Origin: Nitrosomonas sp.
Lineage (GTDB): Bacteria; Pseudomonadota; Gammaproteobacteria; Burkholderiales; Nitrosomonadaceae
NCBI GenBank assembly: GCA_021774265.1
Contig: JAJFJG010000025.1
Span: 1-52,046 of the forward strand
DNA: 52,046 nucleotides
Direction of reading: 5' to 3'
Shown: piece by piece, positions 27,201 to 35,536 of the stretch
How the letters are laid out: each line of letters begins with the position of its first letter
How positions within the stretch are numbered: position 1 is the first letter of the stretch
Program-made: the position numbers and the translations under genes
The notes under the pieces: model-generated
What the model saw: the letters and a program-made list of their open reading frames with translations, nothing else
Databases searched by the model: none
Told to the model about the DNA's origin: nothing

Positions 27201-27736
27201 AGAAAACAGTAAAAATATTGGCAATAACTGTTTTGGTAATCAGTGTCTGTGTATTTGCAATGAGCATTCTATTTCGCATTGCTGGTATTTATATCAATAC
27301 CACGCCCAGCTTTCCAGTCGGTTTTTACAAGATTGTTGATATGCCCATAACCAAGGGCGCATATGTCTCTTTCTGCCCTCCGCAAAACAGTATTTTTGAT
27401 ATCGCCATGGCGCGACATTACATTGGCACGGGCGACTGTCCGGGCGGTTATGGCATGTTACTAAAACGTGTTTTTGCACAAACTGGCGATAAGGTTTCTA
27501 TCAGTGAATCTGGCATTAAAGTTAATGGCGAACTGTTACCCAACAGCGCTCAGCTCAAAGCAGATATTGATGGTCACCCCATGCCGCAATACCGCTTAGA
27601 GACGGTGCTAGACGATTCTGAATACCTGTTGTTATCCGACTTTAATCCCCATTCTTTTGATGCACGTTATTTTGGATTGATTGCACACGTGCAGATTAAG
27701 CATGTTGTTGAGCCATTTTTGACTAAGAGTAATTAA
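27197..27736 (+). CDS. traF: Conjugal signal peptidase TraF (S26 family)
   Basis: Serine peptidase of the S26 family. In RP4 TraF both cleaves and cyclises the TrbC pilin. The 179-residue protein has an N-terminal membrane segment (ILAITVLVISVCVFAMSILF), the nucleophile region TTPSFPVGFYKIVD (Ser) and the Lys general-base region GGYGMLLKRVFAQTGDKVSI. The acid region follows with LLSDFNPHSFDARYFG. It overlaps traG by 4 nt. Its substrate gene trbC begins at the right edge of the window. Confidence 0.92.
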   Translation: MKKTVKILAITVLVISVCVFAMSILFRIAGIYINTTPSFPVGFYKIVDMPITKGAYVSFCPPQNSIFDIAMARHYIGTGDCPGGYGMLLKRVFAQTGDKVSISESGIKVNGELLPNSAQLKADIDGHPMPQYRLETVLDDSEYLLLSDFNPHSFDARYFGLIAHVQIKHVVEPFLTKSN

Positions 27737-27754
27737 AACCAAAGGAGTGTCGTC

Positions 27755-27979
27755 ATGAGCGTAACTAAAGATAGCAAAGGTTCTGCAGACAACCTTGAAA
27801 TCCTGGATCAAGTAATAAAGGAGAAGCTGCTTGATGCAGAAACGCCAGGTTTTGAGGCCGAGTTTAGTCCTGATGAAGCGGACTTATTGGGGGCATTTGA
27901 GGAAACAGCTTTAACTGAGAAAGATGCGCTGGATAGTGTGATTGACCAACTTTTAACAAAAGTGGGGTCACTCAAATGA
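27755..27979 (+). CDS. Small acidic protein in the TraD position
   Basis: A 74-residue, strongly acidic protein (SPDEADLLGAFEETALTEKD) preceded by a good RBS (AAAGGAGTGTC). It lies between traF and the primase gene, where RP4 has traE and traD, and overlaps the primase start by 4 nt. Small conserved proteins in this position of IncP-like elements are often annotated TraD, but their function is unknown. I assign it by position only. Confidence 0.65.
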   Translation: MSVTKDSKGSADNLEILDQVIKEKLLDAETPGFEAEFSPDEADLLGAFEETALTEKDALDSVIDQLLTKVGSLK

Positions 27980-30870
27980 AAAATTCTAAAAAAGCCTTTC
28001 ATGAACAAGTTGCCGAGAATTTAATTGCACAACTTAAGCAAGGCACAGCACCTTGGCAAAAACCCTGGCAACCCGGTGATCCAATAGCCGCATTACCTCA
28101 CAACACAACATCTGGAAACAGATACAGAGGCATCAATGCACTGCAGTTAATGAGTCAACCTTTTGCAGATACACGCTGGATGACCTACAAGCAAGCATCA
28201 GCTTTAGGGGCGCAGGTAAAAAAAGGTGAAAAAGGTACGCAGATCCAATACTGGAAATTTAATGAAGAGCGCATTAAGAAGGATGACAACGGCAAACCAC
28301 TTCTGAGTAGCGAAGGGCAACCCATTAAAGAGCTGGTGAAGCTTGAACGACCCAGGGCATTTTATGCCAACGTATTCAATGCTGAGCAGATTGATGGTTT
28401 GCCACCACTCAATATTAAAGCGCCTGATTGGAACCCGCTGGAACGAGCCGAACAAATATTACAAGCATCTCATGCTGTGATAAAGCACGGAGAGCTTGAC
28501 CGTGCGTTTTATCGGCCAACAACAGACCGCATTCATTTACCCCACAAAAATCAGTTCTCAACATCTGATGGTTATTACTCAGTCGCACTACATGAACTCG
28601 GTCATTGGACAGGGCACGAATCACGTCTTAACCGTGATCTCTCTAACCCCTTTGGCAGCGAAGCGTATGCGAAAGAAGAATTGCGCGCTGAAATTGCCAG
28701 CATGTTGTTAGGTCATGAATTGGGTATTGGTCATGACCCAGGACAACATGCAGCATACGTGGATCACTGGATAAAAGCACTGCAAGAAGACCCCAAAGAA
28801 ATATTTCGTGCGGCAGCCGATGCTGAAAAAATTCAAGACTACGTGCTTTCTTTATCACAGCAACAAGCAGTAAAAGAACAGGAGGAAATCAAAGTGAATC
28901 AGATCAACCAACAAGTCGCAGACTATATAAGTCAATTAACACCGGCTGTAGCGACCGTTGCTACTCAGAACATAGCAGCTTTCAATAAGTTGACCGCTGG
29001 CCTGTCAAAAAATGAGTTGTATGGAATGCTTTTGGTCTCTGACGCACGCAAATTCTACAAGAATGGCAGCATAGATAATCTCGAATTTGAAGAAACTGCC
29101 GAAAACAAACTAGGTTTTAAGATACCTGCCGAATGGAACGGGCGCATTCAAATACAAGGCAATGCCATTCAAAAAGAGGCCGGTGGTGATGAGTCGGTTG
29201 TGTCTGCTGATTCTCTCAATGTGGAACCGCAATTTTACGGCGTGTACGCGCTACGTGATGACACTACTTTTCAATGGCTCAAAGACGTTGATACGGAACA
29301 AGAAGCCAAAGACTTGGCTGATCGCCTCTCGTTGATTGATGCTGCGTCGGAGAAAAACGAATATGAAAAGGCGATCAAGCTTGCACGTATCAATGAGGAA
29401 CGTGTTCGACATGATTCACAAAGCAGCGCTGAAGATGTTTTAGAAGCTAAGGAGCAGCGCAAATCAACGGAGTCTATTGCTATGTCCAAAGAGCAAGGTC
29501 ATCAGACAAAACTTAGGGCATCAGAAAACAAACCCGTTGAAGAGCCAAAACAAAGGACTATGGCCACCCGTCAATATCTAGCTGTCCCGTATAAAGAAAA
29601 AGACCTGGCAAAAGCCGCTGGTGCGAATTGGGATAACAAAGCCAAGGCTTGGTATGTTGGGAAGAATGCAGATATCCGCGCTTTGCAACGCTGGTTTCCT
29701 GAGAATGCGACCAAACCGCAGACATCCGCAATGTCGCCTGAAGTCGAGTTTGCTGAATTTCTGCGCTCTCAAGGTTGTGTGGTTGACGGCAATCATCCGG
29801 TGATGGATGGGCAGAAGCAACGTATTAAGTTGAATGATGACAGGACAACTGCAAAAACAGGATTCTATGTTGCGCATACAGACGGTCATCCTGCTGGATA
29901 TTTCATGAACAATCGCAGTGGGGAAGAGCGTTATTGGAAAGCTAAAGGATATTCATTAACGGATGAGCAAAAAGCTGAAGTGAGTGCAAAAGCCGCAACA
30001 ATCAGGCAAAACCGCATGGCGGCTCAGCATATGCGGCAAAAGGAAGTAGCGGATGCCATCAAAGTGTTGCTTGCAATAGCGCCTGTGGCAAGTTCTGAGC
30101 ATCTTTATTTGAAAAGCAAGCACGTACGCCCTGATGGTTTGAAATTAGTGCCGGATAATCCTGTGGGCTTACCCAATGATTCAATTATTAAGATTGGTAA
30201 AAACCGGCGTGAAGCCAAACAATTGCGTGAAGACAATCCTGAGAGCATTGTATTGACAGCCGGTGATTTATTGTTGCCGGTACAGGACATCAATAATGAA
30301 ATCTGGTCTGTGCAGACCATACAGCCAAACGGCACTAAGTATTTTGTAACAGGCAGTAAAAAGGAAGGAAACTTCTATGTGGTCAATGGTGCTAATAACA
30401 TTGCAGCATTAGAAACAACACCAGCCATCGTGATTGTCGAAGGTTATGCAACCGCAGATACCTTATCACAAGCTCTTGGTCAGCCAGTCATTGCAGCTTT
30501 TGACTCAGGTAATTTATCAAAAGTGGCCACAAAATTACATGACAAATATCCAGGTAAACCTATCATTATCGCTGGTGATGATGACCATATTCAAGAAGCC
30601 AAGAAGAACAAAAATCCGGGTAAAGAAAAGGCACTAGAAGCGGCAGCATTAGTTAATGGAACGGTTGTTTTGCCCATTTTTGCGCCAGGTGAAAAAGCCT
30701 CATCTGAACTGAGTGATTTTAATGATCTTGGTAATAGAAGTAAGTTAGGACGTTCGGCGATTAAACGTCAAGTACAGCCCGTGATAGATAAAGCAATCGT
30801 GGAAGCAAGACGGCAACAGATACAAGATCAGATTAAGACAAAGAAAACCAAGTGTGTAGTTTCCATTTAA
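27976..30870 (+). CDS. traC: TraC-type primase fused to an ArdC-like antirestriction domain
   Basis: A 964-residue protein with four parts. Residues 1-140 are an ArdC-type ssDNA-binding domain (AENLIAQLKQGTAPWQKPW, GINALQLM). Residues about 165-285 are a zincin-like metallopeptidase domain with VALHELGHWTGHESRLNR and a downstream Glu in KEELRAEIAS. About 535-575 is a DUF5710-like module (LAVPYKEKDLAKAAGANWDNKAK). The C-terminal half is a TraC primase/TOPRIM region with the diagnostic EGYATA (IVIVEGYATADTL) and the DDDHIQE acidic motif. It is expected to enter the recipient with the strand, protect it and prime the complementary strand. Translationally coupled to the gene before. Confidence 0.85.
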   Translation: MKNSKKAFHEQVAENLIAQLKQGTAPWQKPWQPGDPIAALPHNTTSGNRYRGINALQLMSQPFADTRWMTYKQASALGAQVKKGEKGTQIQYWKFNEERIKKDDNGKPLLSSEGQPIKELVKLERPRAFYANVFNAEQIDGLPPLNIKAPDWNPLERAEQILQASHAVIKHGELDRAFYRPTTDRIHLPHKNQFSTSDGYYSVALHELGHWTGHESRLNRDLSNPFGSEAYAKEELRAEIASMLLGHELGIGHDPGQHAAYVDHWIKALQEDPKEIFRAAADAEKIQDYVLSLSQQQAVKEQEEIKVNQINQQVADYISQLTPAVATVATQNIAAFNKLTAGLSKNELYGMLLVSDARKFYKNGSIDNLEFEETAENKLGFKIPAEWNGRIQIQGNAIQKEAGGDESVVSADSLNVEPQFYGVYALRDDTTFQWLKDVDTEQEAKDLADRLSLIDAASEKNEYEKAIKLARINEERVRHDSQSSAEDVLEAKEQRKSTESIAMSKEQGHQTKLRASENKPVEEPKQRTMATRQYLAVPYKEKDLAKAAGANWDNKAKAWYVGKNADIRALQRWFPENATKPQTSAMSPEVEFAEFLRSQGCVVDGNHPVMDGQKQRIKLNDDRTTAKTGFYVAHTDGHPAGYFMNNRSGEERYWKAKGYSLTDEQKAEVSAKAATIRQNRMAAQHMRQKEVADAIKVLLAIAPVASSEHLYLKSKHVRPDGLKLVPDNPVGLPNDSIIKIGKNRREAKQLREDNPESIVLTAGDLLLPVQDINNEIWSVQTIQPNGTKYFVTGSKKEGNFYVVNGANNIAALETTPAIVIVEGYATADTLSQALGQPVIAAFDSGNLSKVATKLHDKYPGKPIIIAGDDDHIQEAKKNKNPGKEKALEAAALVNGTVVLPIFAPGEKASSELSDFNDLGNRSKLGRSAIKRQVQPVIDKAIVEARRQQIQDQIKTKKTKCVVSI

Positions 30871-30888
30871 TCATAAGGAGGTGGCATT

Positions 30889-31995
30889 ATGAGCGATAAT
30901 AAATCGAGGATTTCAAGGAACCTACCACGTCAAGAAGAAGGTGATCTTTATGAAAAAATTGAAACTCGTCCCGGCACAACCGAAAAACAAAAAGAAACCG
31001 GCGAGAGCGCCTACACAGAACTTCTCGAATCACATGCTCGATGGGCGGGCGGCTCCCTACTTGGTTCTGCTTTCGCCAAAGACTTTAAAAAACAAGGCGG
31101 ATCAAGACTCTTAGGCCGAGTGGTCAAGTCAGAAAATGACTTAGCCGTATTAGCGCAAGTTGTACGTGATCCGCGTTTTGAGACATTCAGGGTTTTTTTT
31201 GTAAAGGATGAACAGATCATTCATCATACGGCAGTGAGTTCTAGGCTGCCTGGTGCTGTTTATATGGATAATGACACGCTAGAATATTTCAGGCGAACAC
31301 ATAAGCAGGTAGAGGCTGATGGGTATTGGTTGTTACACAATCACCCAACAGGGCATTCAAAACCATCAGGTGCTGATATCAAAGTAACGATTGAGATTGC
31401 TAATAGAATTCCAGGTTTTAAAGGTCATGTTGTGATCAATTCAAATGAATATAGTACTATCGAGAAGAACGGGAACGTTGAACTGATAAGTAATATGAAT
31501 GGGTTGGCAGGGGGGCATTCGAACATGCCCTATAAAGATCACGATCTACTCCAAATGAAAATCACCAGCACATCTGAATTAGCACAAGTTGGGCAGCTTC
31601 TAAAACAAAAGGATGGGTTTTTTACATTAATTGGCATAAATACTACCGGTTTTGTGCACTCAATAAGTGAAATGCCATTATCTATACTTCAACAAAAAGA
31701 CCGCGTTTTACATGCCCGTCTACGTCACTTTGCACGTCATTCTGGTATAAATTCAGTGTTTGCCGTCACTGATGCTGACAATCAAAACCATCCTCAATTT
31801 ATCAAAGCTGTTGAGAGTGGGGTGTTAAGCGATGTTGTGATGATTTCAGGTGATGGAAAAGCCAAAAATACTTTGCGGTCAATGGGAGTTTCTCCAAACA
31901 TTACGAATGATACAGGAGCAGGGCTATTCAGAAATACTCGAACAACTATTAAAGATGATGACTTTAAAGCTAAACGCGGAGGTCGTGGTCGTTAA
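30889..31995 (+). CDS. JAB/MPN-domain metalloprotease-like protein
   Basis: A 368-residue protein with a JAB1/MPN+ motif: WLLHNHPTGHSKPSGADIK (about residues 148-166) matches H-x-H-P-x(7)-S-x2-D, so a zinc-dependent isopeptidase or RadC-like fold is likely. The N-terminal 60 residues are polar and probably disordered. About 110 residues at the C-terminus (RLRHFARHSGINSVFAVTDA, then GDGKAKNTLRSMGVSPNITN) form a second unrecognised domain. ATG 30889 has a strong RBS (AAGGAGGTGG), 18 bases after traC, so it is part of the transfer operon. No function is known to me. The metal-binding His, Ser and Asp are all present. Confidence 0.75.
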   Translation: MSDNKSRISRNLPRQEEGDLYEKIETRPGTTEKQKETGESAYTELLESHARWAGGSLLGSAFAKDFKKQGGSRLLGRVVKSENDLAVLAQVVRDPRFETFRVFFVKDEQIIHHTAVSSRLPGAVYMDNDTLEYFRRTHKQVEADGYWLLHNHPTGHSKPSGADIKVTIEIANRIPGFKGHVVINSNEYSTIEKNGNVELISNMNGLAGGHSNMPYKDHDLLQMKITSTSELAQVGQLLKQKDGFFTLIGINTTGFVHSISEMPLSILQQKDRVLHARLRHFARHSGINSVFAVTDADNQNHPQFIKAVESGVLSDVVMISGDGKAKNTLRSMGVSPNITNDTGAGLFRNTRTTIKDDDFKAKRGGRGR

Positions 31996-31996
31996 T

Positions 31997-32009
31997 TATA
32001 GCGGCTAAA
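31997..32009. promoter_or_regulatory. KorB-operator-like palindrome upstream of the SRAP-like gene
   Basis: TATAGCGGCTAAA differs from the RP4 KorB operator TTTAGCSGCTAAA at one position. It sits between the JAB gene stop and the ATG at 32015, where a new promoter would be expected. korB is present on this element. It differs from the TTAAGCAGCTTAA sites, so at most one class can be the true KorB operator. Confidence 0.4.
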
Positions 32010-32014
32010 ATGAT

Positions 32015-32425
32015 ATGTGTGGCGGGATTGAATACCAGGACCAGAAAGTCTTTTTCCCACAACCGGGTGCACGTTTACCTGTGCGCTTGCGGGATGGGAA
32101 TGTTACATGGGTTACATGGGGTATGCGTAAGAATGAGTCAATTGGTAAGTTTCCCAACGGTGGTTGGGCGCGGTTAAATTCTATTCAAAACGGTAAATGG
32201 AAACCCTGGCATCCAAGGCCGGTTTTAATTGTTGCTGATCAATTTATGGAAAAAGACCAAGAGAAACAATCTCACTGGGTAGAGTTGGATAAGAGCATGG
32301 TGATTCAAGGATTATTAGCTGAAAGAAACAATGAGCAGCGGGTTTATGTCGTGACGGTGAATACGCCTCCTGAATATGCTTGGATACATGACCGTTGGCC
32401 TAGATTGGTAAAGTTGTCTGGTTAG
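32015..32425 (+). CDS. Short SRAP-like protein (putative abasic-site shield)
   Basis: A 136-residue protein beginning MCGGIEYQDQ. The SRAP family (YedK/HMCES) uses Cys2, exposed after Met removal, to crosslink abasic sites in ssDNA. Further family-like elements are present: RLPVRLRDGNVTWVTWGMR, NGGWARLNSI (the Asn-Ala-Arg region), and a late IHDRWPRLV resembling the conserved HxRMP motif. It is clearly shorter than the 200-220 residues of YedK. It sits on a conjugative element next to the primase, so protecting transferred ssDNA is an attractive but unproven role. No Shine-Dalgarno is seen; a KorB-like palindrome lies just upstream. Confidence 0.7.
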   Translation: MCGGIEYQDQKVFFPQPGARLPVRLRDGNVTWVTWGMRKNESIGKFPNGGWARLNSIQNGKWKPWHPRPVLIVADQFMEKDQEKQSHWVELDKSMVIQGLLAERNNEQRVYVVTVNTPPEYAWIHDRWPRLVKLSG

Positions 32426-32567
32426 TTTTTTTTTACCTGAGTGTAGGTCTGGTGGTAAAACAAAAGTTCCGCCAGTAAGGGAGCAAGGAGACAGGTGGGC
32501 GGTGGTACATGAAGCACTGCTTACAAAAATTAATACAGAATTATTTAAAAATATTATATAGAGTGAA

Positions 32568-33014
32568 ATGACAATGATTCGATTTATTATCACAACTGCA
32601 TTTTTTTTGGTTATTGGTCTTTTAGGCTACAACTATATCTTTGGTACTGCAGAGGAAAAGGAGCAAGCACAAGAAATTTTCAGTAAAGGTGCTGAAGCTG
32701 TTGGCGCTGGTGCTGATCTTTTAAAATCAGAATATTACAAATATAAAGATGGCAAGTATGATGAGGCATTAGATAATATTGGTAACGGCTTAAGCAAACT
32801 CAAAGAAAATGGTGGGGAATTACTTGGAGAAATTAATAGCTGGGAAGAAAGAAAAGATGATTGGGATCAAAAGAAAATTGACCTTCAAGAACGGTTAGAT
32901 GCCGATTTGGATTCCATTAATGAAGAAAAGCTTAAAAAAGCCTTTGCTGCATTAGAAAAAGAAAGGGAAGTGTTGGTGAACGAGGGAAAACGACTAAAAG
33001 AGAAGGCGGAGTAA
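32568..33014 (+). CDS. Small membrane protein with coiled coil
   Basis: A 148-residue protein with an N-terminal membrane helix (IRFIITTAFFLVIGLLGYNYIF) and then a highly charged, almost continuous helical region. The C-terminal 60 residues (KIDLQERLDADLDSINEEKL, then ALEKEREVLVNEGKRLKEKAE) are strongly coiled-coil. It has no Cys and no recognised domain. The frame opens with ATG 32568 and a second ATG lies two codons later. It ends the left transfer block, and a role in transfer is guessed only from position. The last rightward gene before the defence cargo. Confidence 0.65.
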   Translation: MTMIRFIITTAFFLVIGLLGYNYIFGTAEEKEQAQEIFSKGAEAVGAGADLLKSEYYKYKDGKYDEALDNIGNGLSKLKENGGELLGEINSWEERKDDWDQKKIDLQERLDADLDSINEEKLKKAFAALEKEREVLVNEGKRLKEKAE

Positions 33015-33421
33015 TTTGAGTGCTACGCTGTAAAAGTAATAGAACCTTAACCAGCGTGCTCCATCAGGGACAGAGACAATAAAATCTCATAAAAGTCCGG
33101 ATGTATGGCAGCAATCTTTATTTTCTTAAAATCATTGATTGAATGCTTGGCATACGTGGGCGTCTACGTATGCACCAATCTGATGTCTGTAAGGTGAAGC
33201 TATTAGCATCAAGTGAAAAACGAAGAAGATGTATTTAGCGGCACAATAAAAACGCCATCGATTTCCACCAGAAATCATTCAGTACGCAGTATGGTTTTTT
33301 ACAACTGTAAGTATCCCTTATATAAATAGCCATTTTATCGTGTACTTTATACGGATTTGATTATCAAAATCCAACTAAACTCTGTGAGTTAACTGAAGAA
33401 GTGAGCTTTTTCTCATATTAA
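33015..33421. other. Intergenic between transfer block and defence cargo
   Basis: A 407-bp convergent gap without a gene I can support. It contains an 8-bp inverted repeat GCATACGT/ACGTATGC (33150-33157 and 33166-33173, 8-base loop), flanked by further partial symmetry, which could be a bidirectional terminator or a recombination remnant. The rest is AT-rich. It marks the boundary between ICE backbone and cargo. Confidence 0.4.
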
Positions 33422-34276
33422 TCAGTAGCGAACGCCACGACATTTTGGGAATTCACTACAACCCCAAAACATACTGCCAGAATTAGCCCCTTTTTTTGCC
33501 GTGCGTTTGACCATTGCATGGCCACATCGAGGACAACTCGGAGCTTCTACTGATGAAAGTATCGGAGAAGCTTTTTGTTTGGGGGAAACACTAGCAGGAG
33601 CATCATCATGGACTTTTCCGATCATTTTTATGAGTTCAGTACCATCAAGCAGTTCGATATTTTGTTCTTTGACGAAAGATTTTGCTTCCGCTGTGAAGAC
33701 ACCAGATGTCACAACAAACCCACCCGCAGCTCCCTTCGATACCATCACACCAAATAATTCACGCACAACGTTGACTGAAACTTTATAAGCTCGCCACTGT
33801 TTACACTGAACAAGAAAAATTTCACCCTCTTTTTTAAGTATTAAATCTATACCACCATCAGCACCTCCGCCACCCGTTTCAACAACTGAGAAGCCACGCA
33901 TCCGGAAAATTTCACCTACGAGTAGCTCGAAATCTCTTCAAGTGATGTCGTGTAAGGCATTGCTAGATTTTGCATTACTTGCCGTTTTAACAAGGCCTTT
34001 ACGTTTGTGTCGCTTGAGTATAGATGCAAGCGCACCAACTAAAAATAACAATGGCAGAATGTATTGCCCGTAATAGGCAAGCGTTCCACCCATTTGCTCA
34101 ACGAATATATGGCCAATCTGTCCTGGAACGGCGGCACTGGTTGGCATTTCAATCGAAGCATAATGATGTAAAACAGCGTAAGCGATAACCGCAAAAGAAA
34201 CGCCCGTCCAACAAGGTAACGCGGCGGTCATTTCAAGTAAAACTTCTACAATACCGCTCTTTCTTCTGGCCATCAT
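33422..34276 (-). pseudogene. Membrane-anchored Mrr-family nuclease, one in-frame TGA
   Basis: The minus strand encodes one 284-codon protein interrupted only by TGA at 33938-33940. Before the stop are two membrane helices (GVSFAVIAYAVLHHYA, YYGQYILPLLFLVGALASIL) and ...NALHDIT. After it the same frame continues RDFELLVGEIFRMRGFSVVE, then the Mrr_cat catalytic residues GGGGADGGIDL and FLVQCKQW (D...QxK), and a C4 topoisomerase-type zinc finger (CPRCGH...WGCSEFPKC). Relatives read DITWxxFE here, so the TGA probably replaces TGG (Trp). It is most likely a nonsense mutation. Read-through, or a restart at ATG 33901 that drops the anchor, are alternatives. It lies 20 bases after the HEPN/OST-HTH gene. 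Confidence 0.8.
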
Positions 34277-34296
34277 TTTCTCCGTTAATCTGTGAA

Positions 34297-35121
34297 TTAC
34301 ACTTTTCTAGTGCGATAAAATGTCCGGAAGCCTTCATTCGGTAATGGCTCGTCGAGAATTTCAAACTCTTCTGATGCACTTAACAGCTTTTTGAAGGTGC
34401 TATATCCATAGGTTTCCTTCATATTTGCAACCTCATAAGGTTCACGTTCATGCGCAAGTTTTCCGGCATGCGCAAGGCAGGCCCAGCCATCAGTCCGAGC
34501 AATTTGTGATGCAATTTTATGCAGTAAACTGATTAATGGATTGCGTTGTAACCATAACTGTTCGAAAATCTGGTTCCCCTCATTTGAACCCCACATTTGT
34601 TTTATGTTGTGCATTCCTTTGGCCACCGATACCAAGTGTTCCCACACAGGTAGAACTCTTGCACGTTGTTTGTCGAGATAGGCGCTAGCATCAGTTAATT
34701 GTTCCGGCGAATCAGGCCGCCAACGAGGTAAAAAAGCATGAACAAGCTCATTTCGTTCTTTTAATACCATTTCTAGATTTTTATATTGGTTTTCATAAAA
34801 AGCATTATCACCAATGGTTTTAAAAGAAAAAGACATCCAGGTTTCAGAAAGATCAGACGGCTCCTGATGGTCTTCGTTAGACTCAGATAAAATTTCTTTA
34901 TCATACTGCCGGACGAGTTGGCCCATCATGTTTCCTTGCATTCCGTTCATGCGTTTTTCCTGGTTTTTCATCAAATTGCTAACCGTACCCTGCACATGAG
35001 AACCCCTCAGGATCAATTTCAACAGACCTTCGATCTGCTGGAATAGCAGCAAGTTACTCCCGATCTTTCGGAGCACTTCATCTTTCAGTTTTTGTTGTGT
35101 GATCTGTTTTACGTTATCCAT
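34297..35121 (-). CDS. HEPN-like and OST-HTH (LOTUS) domain protein
   Basis: A 274-residue protein. The middle part has ERNELVHAFLPRW, whose RNELVH (123-128) matches the R-x4-H motif of HEPN ribonucleases, within a mostly helical region starting at residue 10. The C-terminus (about 195-270: TDGWACLAHAGKLAHEREPY, then KETYGYSTFKKLLSASEEFEI, ending FRTFYRTRKV) matches the OST-HTH/LOTUS RNA-binding fold. This suggests an RNA-targeting defence protein. It is divergent from the BREX region and directly upstream of the Mrr-type gene on the same strand, so the two may form a module. No known system is recognised. The ATG start at 35121 is the first in frame. Confidence 0.7.
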   Translation of the reverse strand: MDNVKQITQQKLKDEVLRKIGSNLLLFQQIEGLLKLILRGSHVQGTVSNLMKNQEKRMNGMQGNMMGQLVRQYDKEILSESNEDHQEPSDLSETWMSFSFKTIGDNAFYENQYKNLEMVLKERNELVHAFLPRWRPDSPEQLTDASAYLDKQRARVLPVWEHLVSVAKGMHNIKQMWGSNEGNQIFEQLWLQRNPLISLLHKIASQIARTDGWACLAHAGKLAHEREPYEVANMKETYGYSTFKKLLSASEEFEILDEPLPNEGFRTFYRTRKV

Positions 35122-35536
35122 TTAACCTAATTACATCCCTTTATGCGCTGGATATTCCAACTATTACTCTGACAACGGCATCAACCAAATTGGGCTTAAT
35201 CTGAGATTGTATGTAATATCCAATTGATTTATCAAAGAACCAGCCAATGAGTTATTATTTGTATGCAGAAAAGCAATACAAAGGAATTGTTTTACTAAAT
35301 AAACGATGGATATTTTGTAACTGGCAGGAACAAAACCTTCATTATTGGAATTAGGTAATCTACAACTCAGTTTTTCAAATGCTCAATAAGATAGAACCCG
35401 TCTATATTTTGGACAAATTATTTCTAATCGTTAAAAGTAGCTTGCGAGAGTAATCTATGAAGCTATACCATGATTTTGTAGTACTCAATTATTCTTTAAA
35501 CTTTGACTCAAATAATGATGTATAAGGAAAATGGCT
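35122..35536. other. AT-rich intergenic region upstream of BREX
   Basis: A 415-bp divergent gap. It probably contains promoters for the HEPN gene leftward and the BREX operon rightward, but no convincing -35/-10 pair stands out from the A+T-rich background. A 35-codon frame at 35247-35354 (MSYYLYAEKQYKG...) has no support. The sharp rise in G+C starts at about 35560, in the HTH pseudogene. Confidence 0.4.

Noticed and set aside
7685-33940. In-frame TGA codons in the IS1380 transposase, the HTH gene and the Mrr gene, as a hint of TGA recoding
   Set aside because: The three cases fall at different residues (Cys, frameshift, Trp). Intact genes such as mlaE-D, traF and orf349 use TGA or closely spaced stops normally, so these are ordinary lesions.
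35247-35354. A 35-codon frame upstream of the BREX regulator
   Set aside because: AT-rich, no RBS and no similarity I can recognise.
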